DNA of 64,000 nucleotides, taken from assembly GCF_006658505.1 (NCBI RefSeq), contig NZ_VFUZ01000003.1:248001-312000 (forward strand). The letters run 5' to 3'. Both the position numbers and the translations under genes were made by a program. The DNA is from Mesorhizobium sp. B2-4-15. GTDB lineage: Bacteria > Pseudomonadota > Alphaproteobacteria > Rhizobiales > Rhizobiaceae. Shown one piece after another: positions 16,819-25,371 of the stretch (position 1 is the first letter of the stretch; every line of letters starts with the position of its first letter). The notes beneath the pieces were generated by a model. The model searched no databases. It was not told where the DNA came from and saw only the letters and a list, made by a program, of their open reading frames with translations.

Positions 16819-19311
16819 ATGAAGCTGTCATCCATTGATGCGAGTTCCCGTCTTCTCGGACTCGTATGGCCCTTCGTCGCCGTCGTGCTCATCCAGGCGC
16901 TGGTGGCCAGCCTCAGCCTCTACACCCTTTCGGCGGTTCGTGCTTATGTCGGCGGCGAGAGCCAGTGGTCGAAGGGCCAAAAGCATGCCATCTATTTTCT
17001 CAGCCTTTATGCCGACACCGGCAACGAAGACTTCTTCAGCGAGTATCGCGCGGCGGTCGCCGTTCCGCTGGCTGATCGGTCGGCCCGCCTGGCACTCGAG
17101 CAACCTCAGCCCGATATCGAGGCGGCGCGCGCCGGCTTCCTGCAGGGTGGAAATCACGTCGACGATGTCCCCGGACTGATCTGGCTGTTCCGGGATTTCC
17201 GTGGCTTCAGCTATCTCGATGCCGCCATCCGCCATTGGACGGCCGCCGACACCATGATCCTCGCCATACAGCGGCTCGGTGACACGATGCATGAGACGCT
17301 GAGCAAGGGGCCGGCATCTTTGGCCGAGATCAGCGCCTGGAAAACGCAGATCCACCAGCTCGACCGTGAGATCGGCCCGCTTTCCAAGGCCTTTTCGGAC
17401 AGCCTCGGCGAAGGTTCGCGCTTCATCAAGATGCTGCTCACCTTTGCCAATCTCGTCACCGCCGCCTTGTTGATACTGCTTGCCGTGTGGCGCACGCGCA
17501 AACTGCTCGCGCAGCGTCAGGCCTTCCAGCTGGCGCTCAATACCGAACGCGAGCGCGCCCAGATCACCCTGGCTTCGATTGGCCAGGCCGTCATCAGCAC
17601 CGGCCCTGACGGGCGGCTGGATTACATGAACGCGGTTGCCGAGAAGCTGCTGGCTTGCCCGTTGGGCACAGCCAAGGGCAAACCGATCGCATCCTTGTTT
17701 CGTCTGGTGGACAAGGACACCAGCGCTGAAGAATCCCAACTGATCGAGCACCTTCTGGCCGGTGAACTGCGTCGTTCCAGCGCCCGTCCGCAATTGCTGC
17801 GGCGGCCCGACGGCTCCGTCGTTCCCGTCGCACTGACCGGCGCGCCCCTGCTCGTTTCCGGCGAAGTGGTCGGCGCGGTGCTCGCCTTCCACGACATGAC
17901 GCGGGAAGAGGATTATATCGAGCGGCTTTCATGGCAGGCCTCGCATGACGCACTGACCGGGCTCGCCAACCGTCGCGCTTTTGAAAGCCGGCTCGAAAGG
18001 ACCATCGTCGACTTGCAAGGGCAGGCCCGGCAGCACGCCTTGATGTATCTCGATCTCGACCAGTTCAAGCTGGTCAACGATACCTGTGGTCATGCCGCCG
18101 GCGACCAGTTGCTGCGCCAGATTTCCGCGCTGTTGACCAACGAATTGCGGTCCGGCGATGTGCTGGCCCGGCTGGGCGGCGACGAATTCGGCGTGCTGCT
18201 GATCGATTGCGAGGCCGACAGTGCGGCCGACATCGCCGAAAGGCTGCGTGCTGCCGTGCAGGATCTGCATTTCGCCTGGGATAACAGGCCCTTCAACACC
18301 AGCGTCAGCGTCGGCATGGTGCAGATCGCCAATGCGCAAGTGACGATCGAGGAGGTTCTGCGGGCCGCCGATGTCGCCTGCTACATGGCCAAGGAGAGAG
18401 GCCGCAACCGTGTCCAGATCCACAGCGACGGTGACATGGCCTTGCGCGAGCGTTTTGGCGAGATGGCCTGGGTGCAGCGCCTGCACACCGCCCTGGAGCA
18501 AAATCGCTTCAGGCTTCATGCCCAGGAGATCTGGCCGCTCAACGACGACGTCGCCGAGGCTGGCGCGCATATCGAGATCCTGTTGCGGCTGACCGACGAA
18601 GACGGCGGCCTCGTCACCCCGCAAAACTTCATTCCCGCGGCCGAGCGTTACGGCCTGATGCCGTCGATCGACCGCTGGGTGGTGCGCAACACGTTCCGCA
18701 TTCTGGCCGCACGGCAAGCCGATGCGCGCATGGCGCCGATCGCTACATGCGCCATCAATCTTTCCGGACAGACGTTCGGCGACGAAACGTTCCTCGATTT
18801 CCTACGCGAGCAGTTCCTCGTCCATCGCATCTCGCCTGCGATGATCTGCCTGGAGATCACCGAAACCAGCGCCATCGCCAATCTCACCAATGCCATGCGC
18901 TTCATTGCCGATCTGCGCGGTCTGGGCTGCCGTTTCGCGCTCGACGATTTCGGCTCCGGCATGTCGTCCTTCGCCTATCTGAAGCACCTGCCAGTCGACT
19001 ACCTCAAGATCGACGGCAGCTTCGTCAAGGACATGCTGGACGACCGCATCGACCGCGCCATGGTCGAGATGATCCATCACATCGGCAAGGTCATGGGCAA
19101 GCGCACCATCGCCGAGTTCGTCGAAAGCGACGGCATCGTCGCGGCCCTGAAGACGATCGGCGTCGACTATGCCCAGGGCTATGGGATCGCCAGGCCGCAG
19201 CCTTTCGACAGCTCGACAGTGCTGCGTGGCCCGGGCATCGCTTCAGCCGCGGCGGCTGCGACAGATCCGTGGGCCGATCTAGCGCAGAAACTGCACCGCA
19301 GAGCCGGCTGA
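16819..19311 (+). CDS. Membrane-bound PAS-GGDEF-EAL cyclic-di-GMP protein
   Basis: An 830-aa inner-membrane protein. Two membrane segments (about 15-38 and 208-228) flank a roughly 170-residue periplasmic sensor domain. A PAS domain follows (about 250-370), then GGDEF (about 385-545) and EAL (about 560-805). GGDEF has the active RLGGDEFG motif. EAL keeps EIL in place of EAL (IEILLRL), EITETSAI, DDFGSG and LKIDGSFVK, so both cyclase and phosphodiesterase may be competent. GAGGA sits 5 bp before the ATG at 16819; the frame also permits a start at 16735 with no good ribosome binding site. Confidence 0.9.
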   Translation: MKLSSIDASSRLLGLVWPFVAVVLIQALVASLSLYTLSAVRAYVGGESQWSKGQKHAIYFLSLYADTGNEDFFSEYRAAVAVPLADRSARLALEQPQPDIEAARAGFLQGGNHVDDVPGLIWLFRDFRGFSYLDAAIRHWTAADTMILAIQRLGDTMHETLSKGPASLAEISAWKTQIHQLDREIGPLSKAFSDSLGEGSRFIKMLLTFANLVTAALLILLAVWRTRKLLAQRQAFQLALNTERERAQITLASIGQAVISTGPDGRLDYMNAVAEKLLACPLGTAKGKPIASLFRLVDKDTSAEESQLIEHLLAGELRRSSARPQLLRRPDGSVVPVALTGAPLLVSGEVVGAVLAFHDMTREEDYIERLSWQASHDALTGLANRRAFESRLERTIVDLQGQARQHALMYLDLDQFKLVNDTCGHAAGDQLLRQISALLTNELRSGDVLARLGGDEFGVLLIDCEADSAADIAERLRAAVQDLHFAWDNRPFNTSVSVGMVQIANAQVTIEEVLRAADVACYMAKERGRNRVQIHSDGDMALRERFGEMAWVQRLHTALEQNRFRLHAQEIWPLNDDVAEAGAHIEILLRLTDEDGGLVTPQNFIPAAERYGLMPSIDRWVVRNTFRILAARQADARMAPIATCAINLSGQTFGDETFLDFLREQFLVHRISPAMICLEITETSAIANLTNAMRFIADLRGLGCRFALDDFGSGMSSFAYLKHLPVDYLKIDGSFVKDMLDDRIDRAMVEMIHHIGKVMGKRTIAEFVESDGIVAALKTIGVDYAQGYGIARPQPFDSSTVLRGPGIASAAAAATDPWADLAQKLHRRAG

Positions 19312-19318
19312 AAACACC

Positions 19319-19858
19319 TCAGGTCAGCCGTTCCAGCAAAATTGTCGCCGTGTCGTGATAGGTGGTACGCGTCACTTCGCGGTAGCCGCACTTTGTCGCG
19401 ACGTTCAACGAGGCGGTGTTTTGTGGATCGATGATGCAGGCGGTCTTGGCCCGTCCGAACGTCTCATCACCCCAGCCGTGGACGCGGCTGACGATTTCGG
19501 AGGCAAGGCCGGCCCCGTGGGCGGCCGGAGCCAACGCCCACCCCGCTTCGGGAATGCCTTCGATCGACGGTTCGATATCGCGCTTCAGGTCGTGGAACCC
19601 GGCCTCGCCTATGAAACGGCCGGTCGCCTTCTCCTCGATGGCCCAGAAGCCATAGCCGAGCAGCGACCACAGGCCGGCGTGACGCAGGAAGCGCATCCAG
19701 CTCTCCTCGCGCGTGCGCGGCTTGCCGCCAATGAAGCGGGTGACGCCCGGGTCGGCCCACATCTCCGCATAGGCGTCGAAATCCTCCAGTCGGTGTGCCC
19801 TCAGAATGGTTCGCTGCGTCTCGATCACGGGGGCAACGGTCGCTTGCGGGTTGTCCAT
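19319..19858 (-). CDS. GNAT family N-acetyltransferase (RimJ/RimL type)
   Basis: A 179-aa acetyl-CoA-dependent acetyltransferase. The N-terminal ETQRTILRAHRLEDFDAYAE and the WADPGVTRFIGGKPRTREES stretch are typical of the RimJ/RimL-like Acetyltransf_3 group. LAPAAHGAGLASEIV near residue 110 is the acetyl-CoA pyrophosphate loop in modified form. The acceptor could be a ribosomal protein N-terminus or a small molecule; the sequence does not decide. The start at 19858 omits a 22-residue upstream extension. It converges with the GGDEF-EAL gene, leaving 7 bp. Confidence 0.85.
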   Translation of the reverse strand: MDNPQATVAPVIETQRTILRAHRLEDFDAYAEMWADPGVTRFIGGKPRTREESWMRFLRHAGLWSLLGYGFWAIEEKATGRFIGEAGFHDLKRDIEPSIEGIPEAGWALAPAAHGAGLASEIVSRVHGWGDETFGRAKTACIIDPQNTASLNVATKCGYREVTRTTYHDTATILLERLT

Positions 19859-20146
19859 GGATGCCTCACTGATGTTGTCCGCGCTTAGCAAATCGCCCCC
19901 GGTTTGCAAGGGCCAGCGCGACACGCGCCATCATCCTGGGGCGTCGTGCAATGTTCCACGGTGACCTGAGCCGAACTCCAGCCGTGCCAGGTCATATTCA
20001 TGGATACGCCGGCGCGCTGCAATTCGCCCAGCCTGCTTTGGCATGGGATTTCCCGTCAAGGATGCTACCGTAGCGGCGTACCGGTTTAGCTATGCGGCCA
20101 GCGGATCTCTCTCGCAAGCGGCGCCGCTCGAGCAAAGGGAAAGAGC

Positions 20147-20602
20147 ATGGACACGACTGACCTGGTGCTGGCAATGGGCCATCATCTGCTGGTGTTTTCC
20201 CTGGCGGGGATCATCGGCGCGGAATTCGTGCTGATCCGTGGCGACTTGCCCGCCGGCACGCTCAAGCGGCTCGCCGGCATCGACCGCCACTATGGCGCCA
20301 TCGCCGCACTCATCATCATTGTCGGCATCGGCCGCGTCGTCTGGGGCCTCAAGGGCTGGGAATTCTACGTCCACAACTGGGTGTTCTGGGCCAAGATGGC
20401 AGCGTTTGGCATTGTCGGGCTGCTGTCGATCATCCCGACCGTGCGCTTCATTTCCTGGAACAGGCAGGCCAGCGCCAACCCCTCCTTTGCCGTGCCGACG
20501 AGCGAACTGGCCTCGGTGAAGACCTATGTCCGCGCCGAGGCGTTGGTCTTCCTGCTGATCCCCGTCTTCGCTGCGGCGATGGCGCGCGGCTACGGCTACT
20601 GA
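20147..20602 (+). CDS. DUF2214 family membrane protein
   Basis: A 151-aa protein with four predicted membrane segments (about 12-30, 50-68, 82-100, 128-146). The conserved DUF2214 features are HHLLVFSLAG with paired His, IDRHYG, WGLKGWEFY and FWAKMAAFG. The function of the family is not known. It starts with GGGAAAGAGC just before the ATG at 20147. It converges with nth and overlaps it by 7 bp. Confidence 0.8.
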   Translation: MDTTDLVLAMGHHLLVFSLAGIIGAEFVLIRGDLPAGTLKRLAGIDRHYGAIAALIIIVGIGRVVWGLKGWEFYVHNWVFWAKMAAFGIVGLLSIIPTVRFISWNRQASANPSFAVPTSELASVKTYVRAEALVFLLIPVFAAAMARGYGY

Positions 20603-21402
20603 TCCTCGGCGGCCACGGTCCCTAGCGGAGCGATCGGCACCAGGGGTGCCGGAATGCTGGTGGTCTTCTCCCGCGCCTTGCAGATATCGGCGATGACGCA
20701 GGCCGGGCAATCCGGCTTGCGCGCCTTGCAGACGTAACGGCCATGCAGGATCAGCCAGTGATGCGCGTGGCGCATATACTCGTCCGGGATGATCTTCAGC
20801 AGTTCCTGCTCGACCTGTTCCGGCGTCTTGCCGGGCGCCATGCCCAGCCGGTTGCCGATGCGGAAAATATGCGTGTCGACCGCCATCGTATGATGGCCGA
20901 ACGCCACGTTGAGCACGACATTGGCGGTCTTGCGCCCCACACCAGGGAGCTTGACCAGCTCATCGCGGTTATCAGGCACCTCGCCGCCATGGTCGCGGAT
21001 CAGCGCCTCCGATAGCGCGAGGACGTTCTTGGCCTTGTTGCGCCAGAGCCCGATGGTCCTGATATGGTCGCCGACCTTGGCTTCACCGAGCGCCAGCATC
21101 TTTTGCGGCGTGTCGGCAACCTTGAACAGCGCCCGCGTCGCCTTGTTGACGCCGGCATCGGTCGCTTGCGCCGAAAGCACCACCGCCACCAGAAGCGTGA
21201 AGGCGTTGATATGCTCGAGCTCGCCCTTCGGCTCCGGCCGCTGCACCGAAAAGCGCCGGAAAATCTCGTGCACCTCGGCCGGGCTGTAGAGTGACCTGGA
21301 CCTGGCCGTTCTGGGGCGCGGCTTGGTGTTCGAGCCGTCACGCCGGCCGGCCGGCTGCTCTTTTTTCGGCATTGGAGACTCTTTGGACTTGGGGCTCGCC
21401 AT
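20596..21402 (-). CDS. nth: Endonuclease III
   Basis: A 268-aa base-excision-repair DNA glycosylase/AP lyase. The helix-hairpin-helix reads LPGVGRKTANVVLN, and the catalytic Lys and Asp are in that region (GRKTAN and AVDTHIFR). The C-terminal iron-sulfur cluster has the C-x6-C-x2-C-x5-C spacing (CKARKPDCPACVIADIC). The N-terminus carries a basic, Arg-rich extension before SLYSPAEV, longer than in E. coli. Start candidates are 21426, 21402 and 21372. I chose 21402, whose upstream GGAAGGG is the best ribosome binding site. It is divergent from DUF2244. Confidence 0.94.
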   Translation of the reverse strand: MASPKSKESPMPKKEQPAGRRDGSNTKPRPRTARSRSLYSPAEVHEIFRRFSVQRPEPKGELEHINAFTLLVAVVLSAQATDAGVNKATRALFKVADTPQKMLALGEAKVGDHIRTIGLWRNKAKNVLALSEALIRDHGGEVPDNRDELVKLPGVGRKTANVVLNVAFGHHTMAVDTHIFRIGNRLGMAPGKTPEQVEQELLKIIPDEYMRHAHHWLILHGRYVCKARKPDCPACVIADICKAREKTTSIPAPLVPIAPLGTVAAEDQ

Positions 21403-21424
21403 TCCCTTCCTATAATATCCAGCC

Positions 21425-21919
21425 ATGAGCGAAACAAACGCCTCATTCCAGGCCGACGAGCCGTTCTTTCATGCGCTGCTGACACCACACCGGTCGCTGG
21501 GCAGGACAGGCTTCTTCGTTCTGATGGGCGCCCTGCTGTTCGGCTGGCTGGTGACAGGCGCGTTTTTCCTGTCACGCGGCGCCTGGCCGGTGTTCGGCTT
21601 CTTCGGCCTTGACGTGGTCGCCGTCTATATCGCCTTCCGTGTCAACTACCGGGCCGCCCGCGCCCGCGAAGAGGTTTCGGTCTCCCGCACCAGCCTCGAT
21701 ATCCGCAAGACAGCCCCTTCGGGGAAATCGGAAGCGCATCGCTTCAACCCGTTCTGGGCGCGGTTTTCGGTCGCCCGTCACGCGGAAATCGGCATCACCA
21801 GGATGACGGTGGAAGCACAAGGCCAGAACGTGGCGATCGGCGGCTTCCTCGATCCCGATTCCCGCGAAAGTTTTGCCACCGCCTTTTCGCGGGCGCTGGC
21901 GACCGCCAAGACGCGCTGA
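21425..21919 (+). CDS. DUF2244 family membrane protein
   Basis: A 164-aa protein with two adjacent membrane segments (about 28-50 and 54-72) and a cytoplasmic beta-rich tail. Recognisable DUF2244 features are FHALLTPHRSLGRTGF near residue 15, and late IGGFLDPDSRESFATAF. It is often found next to nth in rhizobia; the function is unknown. TATAAT at 21411-21416 lies only 9 bp before the ATG, so the transcript may be leaderless or nearly so. Confidence 0.85.
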   Translation: MSETNASFQADEPFFHALLTPHRSLGRTGFFVLMGALLFGWLVTGAFFLSRGAWPVFGFFGLDVVAVYIAFRVNYRAARAREEVSVSRTSLDIRKTAPSGKSEAHRFNPFWARFSVARHAEIGITRMTVEAQGQNVAIGGFLDPDSRESFATAFSRALATAKTR

Positions 21920-21926
21920 ACCCACC

Positions 21927-21966
21927 TTTTTGCGAAACCGGTTCCCGTTTTTTTTGGGATCATGCC
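21927..21966. repeat. Rhizobial intergenic repeat (AACCGGTT / GGGATCATGC type)
   Basis: The 40 bp between the two convergent genes contain AACCGGTT followed by a run of T and GGGATCATGCCC. This combination recurs in many rhizobial intergenic regions; that statement is from general knowledge of such genomes. The T run and inverted segments could also terminate transcription from both sides. Confidence 0.5.
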
Positions 21967-22782
21967 CTAAAAGCGATACCGCAGGAGCCTGCCGATCTTG
22001 CGTAACGCCGGAATGTGTCTCCAAAGGCGGACGAACAGTTTGGCTGACCAGCCCATGCGGGCGGCGTGTTCGGGCTTGTAGGCGGAAATATCCTCGACGA
22101 ACCGCAGCTTCGGGACCGCCCGTTCCAACTCGTGCGGATCCTCTATTGACCAGTGAACCTCGGCGCCAGTCGCCCTCAGGGATGGATGGAGACGAAGCAG
22201 CTTCAGCCCGAAACTGCTGTAGGCATCCAACATCAGTTCGCCACTGGCAAGATGCGAAACAAGCCGCGAAAGCAGGCGGAGCCCTTCGTCGGCGGGGAGA
22301 TAGGGCGTCAGCCCCTCCGCCACCACCATGGCCGGACGGTTGCGGGGCACTTCGGCCAGCCAGCCGGGCTCGATCACCGACGAAGCGATGAGATGATAAT
22401 GGTCTCGGGACGGATAGAGTTTCCGCCTGAGTTCGATGACCTCCGGATAGTCGACATCGAACCAGTCCACGCCGGCTGGCGGGTCGACACGGAAGATGCG
22501 CGTATCAAGTCCGCAGCCCAGATGCAGCACGATGGCACCAGGATTTCTGGCCAGAAAATCCTCGACACGGACGTCCAATGTCTTGGCCCGGATCGCCAGG
22601 CCGATGCCGAGATTGTCATCGACCTTGAGCCTGGAAAAATCATAATCGATCTTGCGCACCGCCTCGTCGGCGAAATGATCGTCCAGCAGCGAATTGGGCA
22701 GCCGGCTTTCCAGCGCCTTGCCGTAGAGCGTCATCAGCAGGGTCTCTCTTGCCCCCGTCAGATTTACTTTTTCACCAGCCAT
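21967..22782 (-). CDS. Class I SAM methyltransferase, LCM/TcmP O-methyltransferase family
   Basis: A 271-aa protein. The N-terminus (KVNLTGARETLLMTLYGKAL) is the lead-in of the leucine-carboxyl-methyltransferase-like family. The SAM motif is VLHLGCGLDTRIFR near residue 85, followed by WFDVDYPEVIELRR. VVAEGLTPYLP near 153 is the conserved post-I region. Bacterial members methylate carboxyl or hydroxyl groups of small molecules; the substrate here is unknown. GGAGG lies 7 bp before the ATG at 22782, which decides the start. Confidence 0.86.
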   Translation of the reverse strand: MAGEKVNLTGARETLLMTLYGKALESRLPNSLLDDHFADEAVRKIDYDFSRLKVDDNLGIGLAIRAKTLDVRVEDFLARNPGAIVLHLGCGLDTRIFRVDPPAGVDWFDVDYPEVIELRRKLYPSRDHYHLIASSVIEPGWLAEVPRNRPAMVVAEGLTPYLPADEGLRLLSRLVSHLASGELMLDAYSSFGLKLLRLHPSLRATGAEVHWSIEDPHELERAVPKLRFVEDISAYKPEHAARMGWSAKLFVRLWRHIPALRKIGRLLRYRF

Positions 22783-22895
22783 CTGCGCCTCCAGGCAGGA
22801 CATGCGAGTCTATCTGGGACGCGTGGCGAGAAAGCAAGTTTCGGGTGGCGGTCGGCGCCCCAAGGGGCGATATTCCAAGCCAAGGAGACAGTTCC

Positions 22896-23774
22896 ATGAG
22901 CACACAGACAGCAGTCCTCAAAAAGGACATCACGCCCGAAGGCAGCGATTATGAGATCGTTCGCCGTGCCATCGAGAAGATCAGCCTCGACTACCGTGAT
23001 CAGCCATCGCTGGAAGAACTGGCTGAAGAGGTCGGCGAGACGCCGACCGGCCTGCAAAAACTCTTCACCCGCTGGGCCGGCCTTTCGCCAAAGGCCTTCC
23101 TGCAGGCGGTGACGCTGGACCACGCGCGCCGACTGCTCGATTCCGGCATGCCGCTGCTCGAAACCTCGTTCGAACTGGGCATGTCCGGTCCCGGCCGGCT
23201 GCACGATCTGTTCGTCACCCATGAAGCGATGTCGCCCGGCGACTACAAGACGCGCGGCGCAGGCCTGACCATCCGCTACGGCTATCACTCCTCGCCTTTC
23301 GGCACCGCCCTGATCATGGCCACCGATCGTGGGCTGGCCGGCCTCGCCTTCAGCGACCCCGGCGAGGAGCGCGCCGCTTTCGCCGACATGTCCAGCCGCT
23401 GGCCGAACGCCCTCTATGTCGAGGACATGGCCGCGACCGGTCCCTACGCCGCCCGTATTTTCGATCCGACGCTGTGGCGGCCGGACCAGCCGCTGCATGT
23501 CGTGATGATCGGCACCGACTTCCAGGTTCGTGTCTGGGAGGCGCTGCTCAAGATACCCATGGGCAAGGCTCGCACCTATTCCTCCATCGCCGCCAGCATC
23601 GGCTCGCCAAGCGCCAGCCGGGCGGTCGGCGCCGCCAACGGCGCCAACCCGCTCTCCTTCGTGGTGCCTTGCCATCGCGCGATCGGCAAGTCCGGCGACC
23701 TTACCGGCTATCACTGGGGCCTGACCCGCAAGCGCGCCATCCTGGGCTGGGAAGCCGGGCAAGTGTCGTCCTGA
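22896..23774 (+). CDS. AraC-domain / O6-methylguanine-DNA methyltransferase fusion (Ada-like, no N-terminal zinc domain)
   Basis: A 292-aa repair protein. Residues about 20-115 form an AraC-type helix-turn-helix (SLEELAEEVGETPTGLQKLF and a late MSGPGRLHDLF). Residues about 125-285 form the methyltransferase, with the acceptor Cys in FVVPCHRAIG. The N-terminal Cys4 zinc domain of E. coli Ada, which takes methyl groups from phosphotriesters, is absent, so methyl-triggered activation cannot work the same way. AAGGAG at 22882-22887 fixes the start at 22896. Confidence 0.92.
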   Translation: MSTQTAVLKKDITPEGSDYEIVRRAIEKISLDYRDQPSLEELAEEVGETPTGLQKLFTRWAGLSPKAFLQAVTLDHARRLLDSGMPLLETSFELGMSGPGRLHDLFVTHEAMSPGDYKTRGAGLTIRYGYHSSPFGTALIMATDRGLAGLAFSDPGEERAAFADMSSRWPNALYVEDMAATGPYAARIFDPTLWRPDQPLHVVMIGTDFQVRVWEALLKIPMGKARTYSSIAASIGSPSASRAVGAANGANPLSFVVPCHRAIGKSGDLTGYHWGLTRKRAILGWEAGQVSS

Positions 23775-23993
23775 AATATCGATTTTTTAATTTCTGGCCC
23801 GAAAATATATAAATCCCGGAGACAGAAAGTATTCCGTTCAGCCTTACCGTATTATTGGATACAACCGAGGACAACCTTCGGTCTTCAACGGTATTATTTC
23901 TGCGCGATTATTTAAGTTAACTCTAAATTAACTATGGTAAAGTGATGATGACTCCAGTTAATTCGGGTGATCCGACTTAATAGGAGGGTCTCG
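23775..23993 (+). promoter_or_regulatory. A+T-rich promoter region of the secreted-subunit operon
   Basis: A 219-bp region clearly richer in A+T than its surroundings. It contains a small hairpin (ACCGAGG paired with CCTTCGGT, 23861-23879), the CtrA-type box at 23917-23932, and repeated GTTAA/TTAAC half sites up to 23960. A strong ribosome binding site, GGAGGG, stands directly before the ATG at 23994. Confidence 0.6.
23917..23932 (+). promoter_or_regulatory. CtrA-type binding site (TTAA-N7-TTAAC)
   Basis: TTAA-CTCTAAA-TTAAC matches the alphaproteobacterial CtrA consensus exactly, including the seven-base spacer and final C. It is 62 bp upstream of the first gene of the operon, a plausible activator position. 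CtrA is the cell-cycle master regulator, known to control motility, pilus and division genes; binding here is inference. Confidence 0.65.
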
Positions 23994-24464
23994 ATGAAGT
24001 TGTTTCGCCCCGTCTTCGGCGCGGCAGTGCTGGTTGCGTGCCTCGACCGGGCCGCATTGGCCACGACGCAGAATGTCATCTTCAATGGCACGATCACCGC
24101 GACCTGCGCGCTTGTTGTCGCCACCAATGGCACGATGACGGTGAGCCCAGATCTTCAGTCGCTGAGCTCACACAACAGCGGCGGTTCGGCGGGAACGGTC
24201 ACGCTCACCACCACCGGAGGTGTCTCGCTCAGCGTCGATCCGGTGACCACCACCACCGTGCCGGCCGCCGATAGCACGGCCACCACCTGGACGCCGACCT
24301 ATTCGGCCAGCGGCGCCCACACGATCGCGGAAACGGGGTCCGCCACCGCCCTCACCGTCCCCGGCGCCGACCTCGTCGCGGTCAACCTCGCCGGCACAAA
24401 GGGCGGCAGCAATCGCTTCGCCTCCGGAAATTATCAGGCAACGGTAACGCTGCGCTGCGAGTAG
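23994..24464 (+). CDS. Exported beta-sandwich subunit, pilin/spore-coat-U-like, A
   Basis: A 156-aa protein with a signal peptide (about 1-23, ending RAALA). The mature part is Thr/Ser/Gly-rich with alternating hydrophobic residues. Cys residues sit at the first strand (TATCALVV) and at the very C-terminus (ASGNYQATVTLRCE), an arrangement like spore-coat-U and chaperone-usher subunits with one disulfide linking first and last strands. The terminal G-N-Y-Q-x2-V-T-x2-C-E pattern recurs in the fourth gene of the operon, so the two are paralogues. The family is not assigned with certainty. Confidence 0.65.
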   Translation: MKLFRPVFGAAVLVACLDRAALATTQNVIFNGTITATCALVVATNGTMTVSPDLQSLSSHNSGGSAGTVTLTTTGGVSLSVDPVTTTTVPAADSTATTWTPTYSASGAHTIAETGSATALTVPGADLVAVNLAGTKGGSNRFASGNYQATVTLRCE

Positions 24465-24484
24465 CCCTCGGGAAGGAGGCATCC

Positions 24485-24877
24485 TTGAGACTTTTTCGAA
24501 CCCTGGCGGCGGCACTGGCCGCCGGCCTGATATCTGTTGCCGCCGCGGCTCAGTCGATGTCACCGATGAGGGGTGAGGTCAACAGCTTCACCGACGCCTT
24601 CGCGATCCGCGTCTTCCCGGCCAATCCATACGACCAGAAGATCAAGGTCGAAATCCACGTCTACGATCAGGATTTTCAGCCGGTGGACGCCAGGATCTCT
24701 CCAAGTGTCTTCCAACTCGCTTCCCAGGCTTCCCGTCCCGTCCTTGTGGTCGTGCCCTTCGGGGGCGCTGTCGAGCGTAAAGTGCGTATCTGTACCGAGA
24801 GCATCCCCTTCCCCAATCAACAGACGCAGATAAGGGCACAGATATGCGGAAAGTTTTTTGCGCACCGCAAGCCCTGA
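24485..24877 (+). CDS. Periplasmic protein resembling the first domain of a PapD-type chaperone
   Basis: A 130-aa protein starting at TTG, preceded by a strong GGAAGGAGG. A signal peptide spans about 1-22 (ending AAAQS). The mature domain reads like an Ig-type strand set: FAIRVFPANPYDQKIKVEIH, DARISPSVFQL, then VLVVVPFGGAVERKVRIC and QIRAQICGKFFAHR, with a probable Cys pair. The pattern of conserved Pro, Arg and hydrophobic strands recalls the N-terminal domain of pilus chaperones, but the second domain is missing. It overlaps the next gene by 34 bp. Confidence 0.55.
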   Translation: MRLFRTLAAALAAGLISVAAAAQSMSPMRGEVNSFTDAFAIRVFPANPYDQKIKVEIHVYDQDFQPVDARISPSVFQLASQASRPVLVVVPFGGAVERKVRICTESIPFPNQQTQIRAQICGKFFAHRKP

Positions 24878-25371
24878 CAATCGCGCTTGCGATTGCCGCG
24901 GCAAGCACGGCTCCAACCGCGGCCCAGGAACAGATTTACAATCTCAATCAGAACGAGAACGGCTTCAATCTGCCTGGCGTGACCTTGCCCCAAGGGCAGG
25001 ACGAGGTCCACGCTTCCGACGGCACCACCTGCCGCTCGGCGGTCTCCGGCAGCGGCGCCTATCTCGACCTCGGCGTTATCAGGGGCAATAACCAGACGGA
25101 CAATGGCGTCGCCACCTATGGCCGCGTGGTGATCCCGATCGGGCGTACGCCGAAGCGCCTCGATTGCAGCCGTCTCTACGAGCTTGAGGTCGAGCGCCTG
25201 CAGATGGAGCTGAAACTCCTCAAAATGGGCCTCGGCGCCGACGGCCAGACGGCGAGCGTAACCGCCAGGGCTTCCGCTCCCGCTCCAGCGGCGGCATCAC
25301 CCGGATGGGCCGACGAAGGCTGGAGCCTCAGGACCGGAAACGGCGATGGCAAGAAAAAGAAGAAGAAATAA
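24844..25371 (+). CDS. Exported protein with C-terminal coiled coil and terminal lysine run
   Basis: A 175-aa protein with signal peptide (about 1-27, ending PTAAQ). An Asn/Gln-rich start (NLNQNENGFNLPGVTLPQGQ) precedes a globular stretch with two Cys (TTCRSAVSG and RLDCSRLY). A helix, YELEVERLQMELKLLKMGL (about 120-138), is a likely coiled coil. The tail is Ala/Pro-rich and ends in six consecutive Lys. No family was recognised. It overlaps both neighbours (34 and 26 bp), so it is translated as part of the four-gene unit. Confidence 0.6.
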   Translation: MRKVFCAPQALTIALAIAAASTAPTAAQEQIYNLNQNENGFNLPGVTLPQGQDEVHASDGTTCRSAVSGSGAYLDLGVIRGNNQTDNGVATYGRVVIPIGRTPKRLDCSRLYELEVERLQMELKLLKMGLGADGQTASVTARASAPAPAAASPGWADEGWSLRTGNGDGKKKKKK

